A DNA stretch of 64,000 nucleotides. Source: Rubrivivax sp. GTDB taxonomy: Bacteria > Pseudomonadota > Gammaproteobacteria > Burkholderiales > Burkholderiaceae_C. This document shows, one piece after another, positions 63,209 through 64,000 of the stretch (positions are counted from its first letter, which is position 1; each line of letters begins with the position of its first letter). The notes below the pieces were generated by a model, which saw only the letters and a program-made list of their open reading frames with translations, was not told the origin of the DNA and ran no database searches. Where the stretch lies: assembly GCA_004210455.1 (NCBI GenBank), contig SEFA01000019.1, positions 17,929 to 81,928 of the forward strand. Reading direction: 5' to 3'. A program made the position numbers and the translations under genes.

Positions 63209-63912
63209 GTCGTCGTGTCCTCCAGAAGTCGTTCGAGTCGGGTCTGTCCGCGGCGCGTCACGCGCAAGGCGCGGCTGTCGGGGTCGGGGTCCAGCCAGCC
63301 CTGCGTGAGCATCGCCTGCAGCCATGCGGCGCCGAGCGCGCCACCCAGGTGCGGACGCCGCTCGCTCCAGTCCATGCAGGCGCAGGCCAGGCGGCGGCGG
63401 CGCGCGCCGGCGGCAGCCGCCACGTCGACGCCGAGCCCGCGCAGCGCGTCCAGGCCCGCGTCGGTGAAGCGGTAGCCGCGGACCTCGTCGGGGTCCGGCG
63501 TCATCCAGTGCAGGCGCAGCGCGTGGTCGTGCAGCCGCACGCCCCAGTGGCCGGCGAGATGGTCGTAGCAGCGACGCGCCTGTCGCAGCGCGGGCGGGGT
63601 GCTGGGCTCGAAGCGCGGCCGCGGCAGGCCGGCCAGCACCAGCATCGCCTCCAGCGCCTGGCCGACCTCCGGCCCGGCCAGCCGGTAGTAGCGGTGCTTG
63701 CCCTGCGCCATGCAGCCGACCAGGCCCTGTCCCAGCAGCTTGGCCAGATGGGCGCTGGCCGTCGACGCGGCGACGTCGCCGACGGCGGCCAGTTCGGTCG
63801 CCGTGCGCGCGTGGCCGTCCATCAGGCAGCACAGCATGCGCGCACGCACCGGCTCGGCCATGCTGGCGGCAATGTGGGCCAGCGCCTCGTCGGCGGTGGG
63901 GGCGTCAATCAT
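63205..63912 (-). CDS. ArsR family winged-helix regulator
   Basis: A 235-residue regulator. The N-terminal winged helix (about 10-85) reads MAEPVRARMLCCLMDGH, ATELAAVGDVAASTASAHL and GKHRYYRLAGPEV, as in ArsR/SmtB proteins. Two adjacent Cys (MLCCLM) and later CACMDW are possible thiol or metal ligands. The C-terminal about 130 residues form a second domain found in longer ArsR relatives (ending in a wing-like LRVTRRGQTRLERLL). It is divergent from the gene at the window edge and overlaps the DUF72 gene by 4 bases. Confidence 0.85.
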   Translation of the reverse strand: MIDAPTADEALAHIAASMAEPVRARMLCCLMDGHARTATELAAVGDVAASTASAHLAKLLGQGLVGCMAQGKHRYYRLAGPEVGQALEAMLVLAGLPRPRFEPSTPPALRQARRCYDHLAGHWGVRLHDHALRLHWMTPDPDEVRGYRFTDAGLDALRGLGVDVAAAAGARRRRLACACMDWSERRPHLGGALGAAWLQAMLTQGWLDPDPDSRALRVTRRGQTRLERLLEDTTT

Positions 63913-63963
63913 GCTTCGATGCTAAGCGAAGCGTTCCCGGCAAACCATCGCGAAGATTCCCCC

Positions 63964-64000
63964 ATGCCGACCCCACCGCCGACGAGGCGCTGGCCCACAT
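63964..64000 (+). CDS. Possible start of a divergent gene, cut by the window edge
   Basis: An ATG at 63964 opens a frame of 12 codons to the end of the window, beginning MPTPPPTRRW. Genes divergent from an ArsR regulator are often its targets (for example transporters). There is too little sequence to name it, and it may not be coding. Confidence 0.25.
   Translation, partial: MPTPPPTRRWPT

Overview
The window is a high-GC chromosomal segment from a betaproteobacterium, most likely order Burkholderiales near Roseateles/Mitsuaria or Rubrivivax. The signs are a second-type IF-1, the purE-purK-Sua5 order, the ahcY-tlyA-metF cluster under an SAH riboswitch, a PEP-CTERM-like protein, dispersed CTCCC...GGGAG palindromes and a large c-di-GMP gene set. 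I found no rRNA, tRNA, CRISPR array, insertion sequence or prophage. The lineage is inferred from gene content only.

1-6.5 kb: tail of an Lrp-type regulator, then minus-strand genes for rlmI, an outer-membrane barrel, xerC, a DUF484 protein, dapF and a lipid A acyltransferase. 6.5-8 kb: metK behind what looks like a class II SAM riboswitch. 8-10.2 kb: tandem paralogous REC-GGDEF diguanylate cyclases. 10.3-16.2 kb: an AlkX-like glycosylase, an aldo/keto reductase divergent from two tandem AraC regulators, a hypothetical membrane protein and an SDR. 16.2-18.3 kb: a long structured leader, a 71-residue protein, infA and small proteins. 19-22.4 kb: SAH riboswitch with ahcY-tlyA-metF. 22.5-31.1 kb: OmpW, pepQ, two different 5-formyl-THF cyclo-ligases, TfoX-like, DUF2917/LysR, Slt, a GST and a PEP-CTERM-like protein. 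31.2-35 kb: cca, a decayed AT-richer gene and an S9 peptidase. 35-40.6 kb: a compact operon tsaB-rimI-udg-(PAS-GGDEF-EAL)-midA. 40.6-47.8 kb: OmpW, two exported hydrolase lipoproteins, Sua5-purK-purE and cnoX. 47.8-57.2 kb: a DeoR regulator divergent from a TonB receptor, a PhoD-like phosphatase, an ABC importer and a cytoplasmic alkaline-phosphatase-superfamily enzyme. 57.2-64 kb: a GST, a beta-lactamase-fold hydrolase, a Ca2+/H+ antiporter, a DUF1801-type protein, a membrane diguanylate cyclase, a DUF72 protein and an ArsR regulator.

Three themes link the genes. First, the SAM/methyl cycle (metK, ahcY, metF, two fthC) is spread over about 21 kb, with one riboswitch sensing SAM and another sensing SAH. 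Second, four c-di-GMP proteins occur, all with intact GG(D/E)EF and RxxD inhibitory motifs. Third, the 47.8-57.2 kb locus looks like a complete outer membrane-periplasm-inner membrane-cytoplasm route for capturing and hydrolysing an organic phosphorus compound. Its promoter carries a Pho-box-like direct repeat. This locus is the best candidate for an undescribed system.
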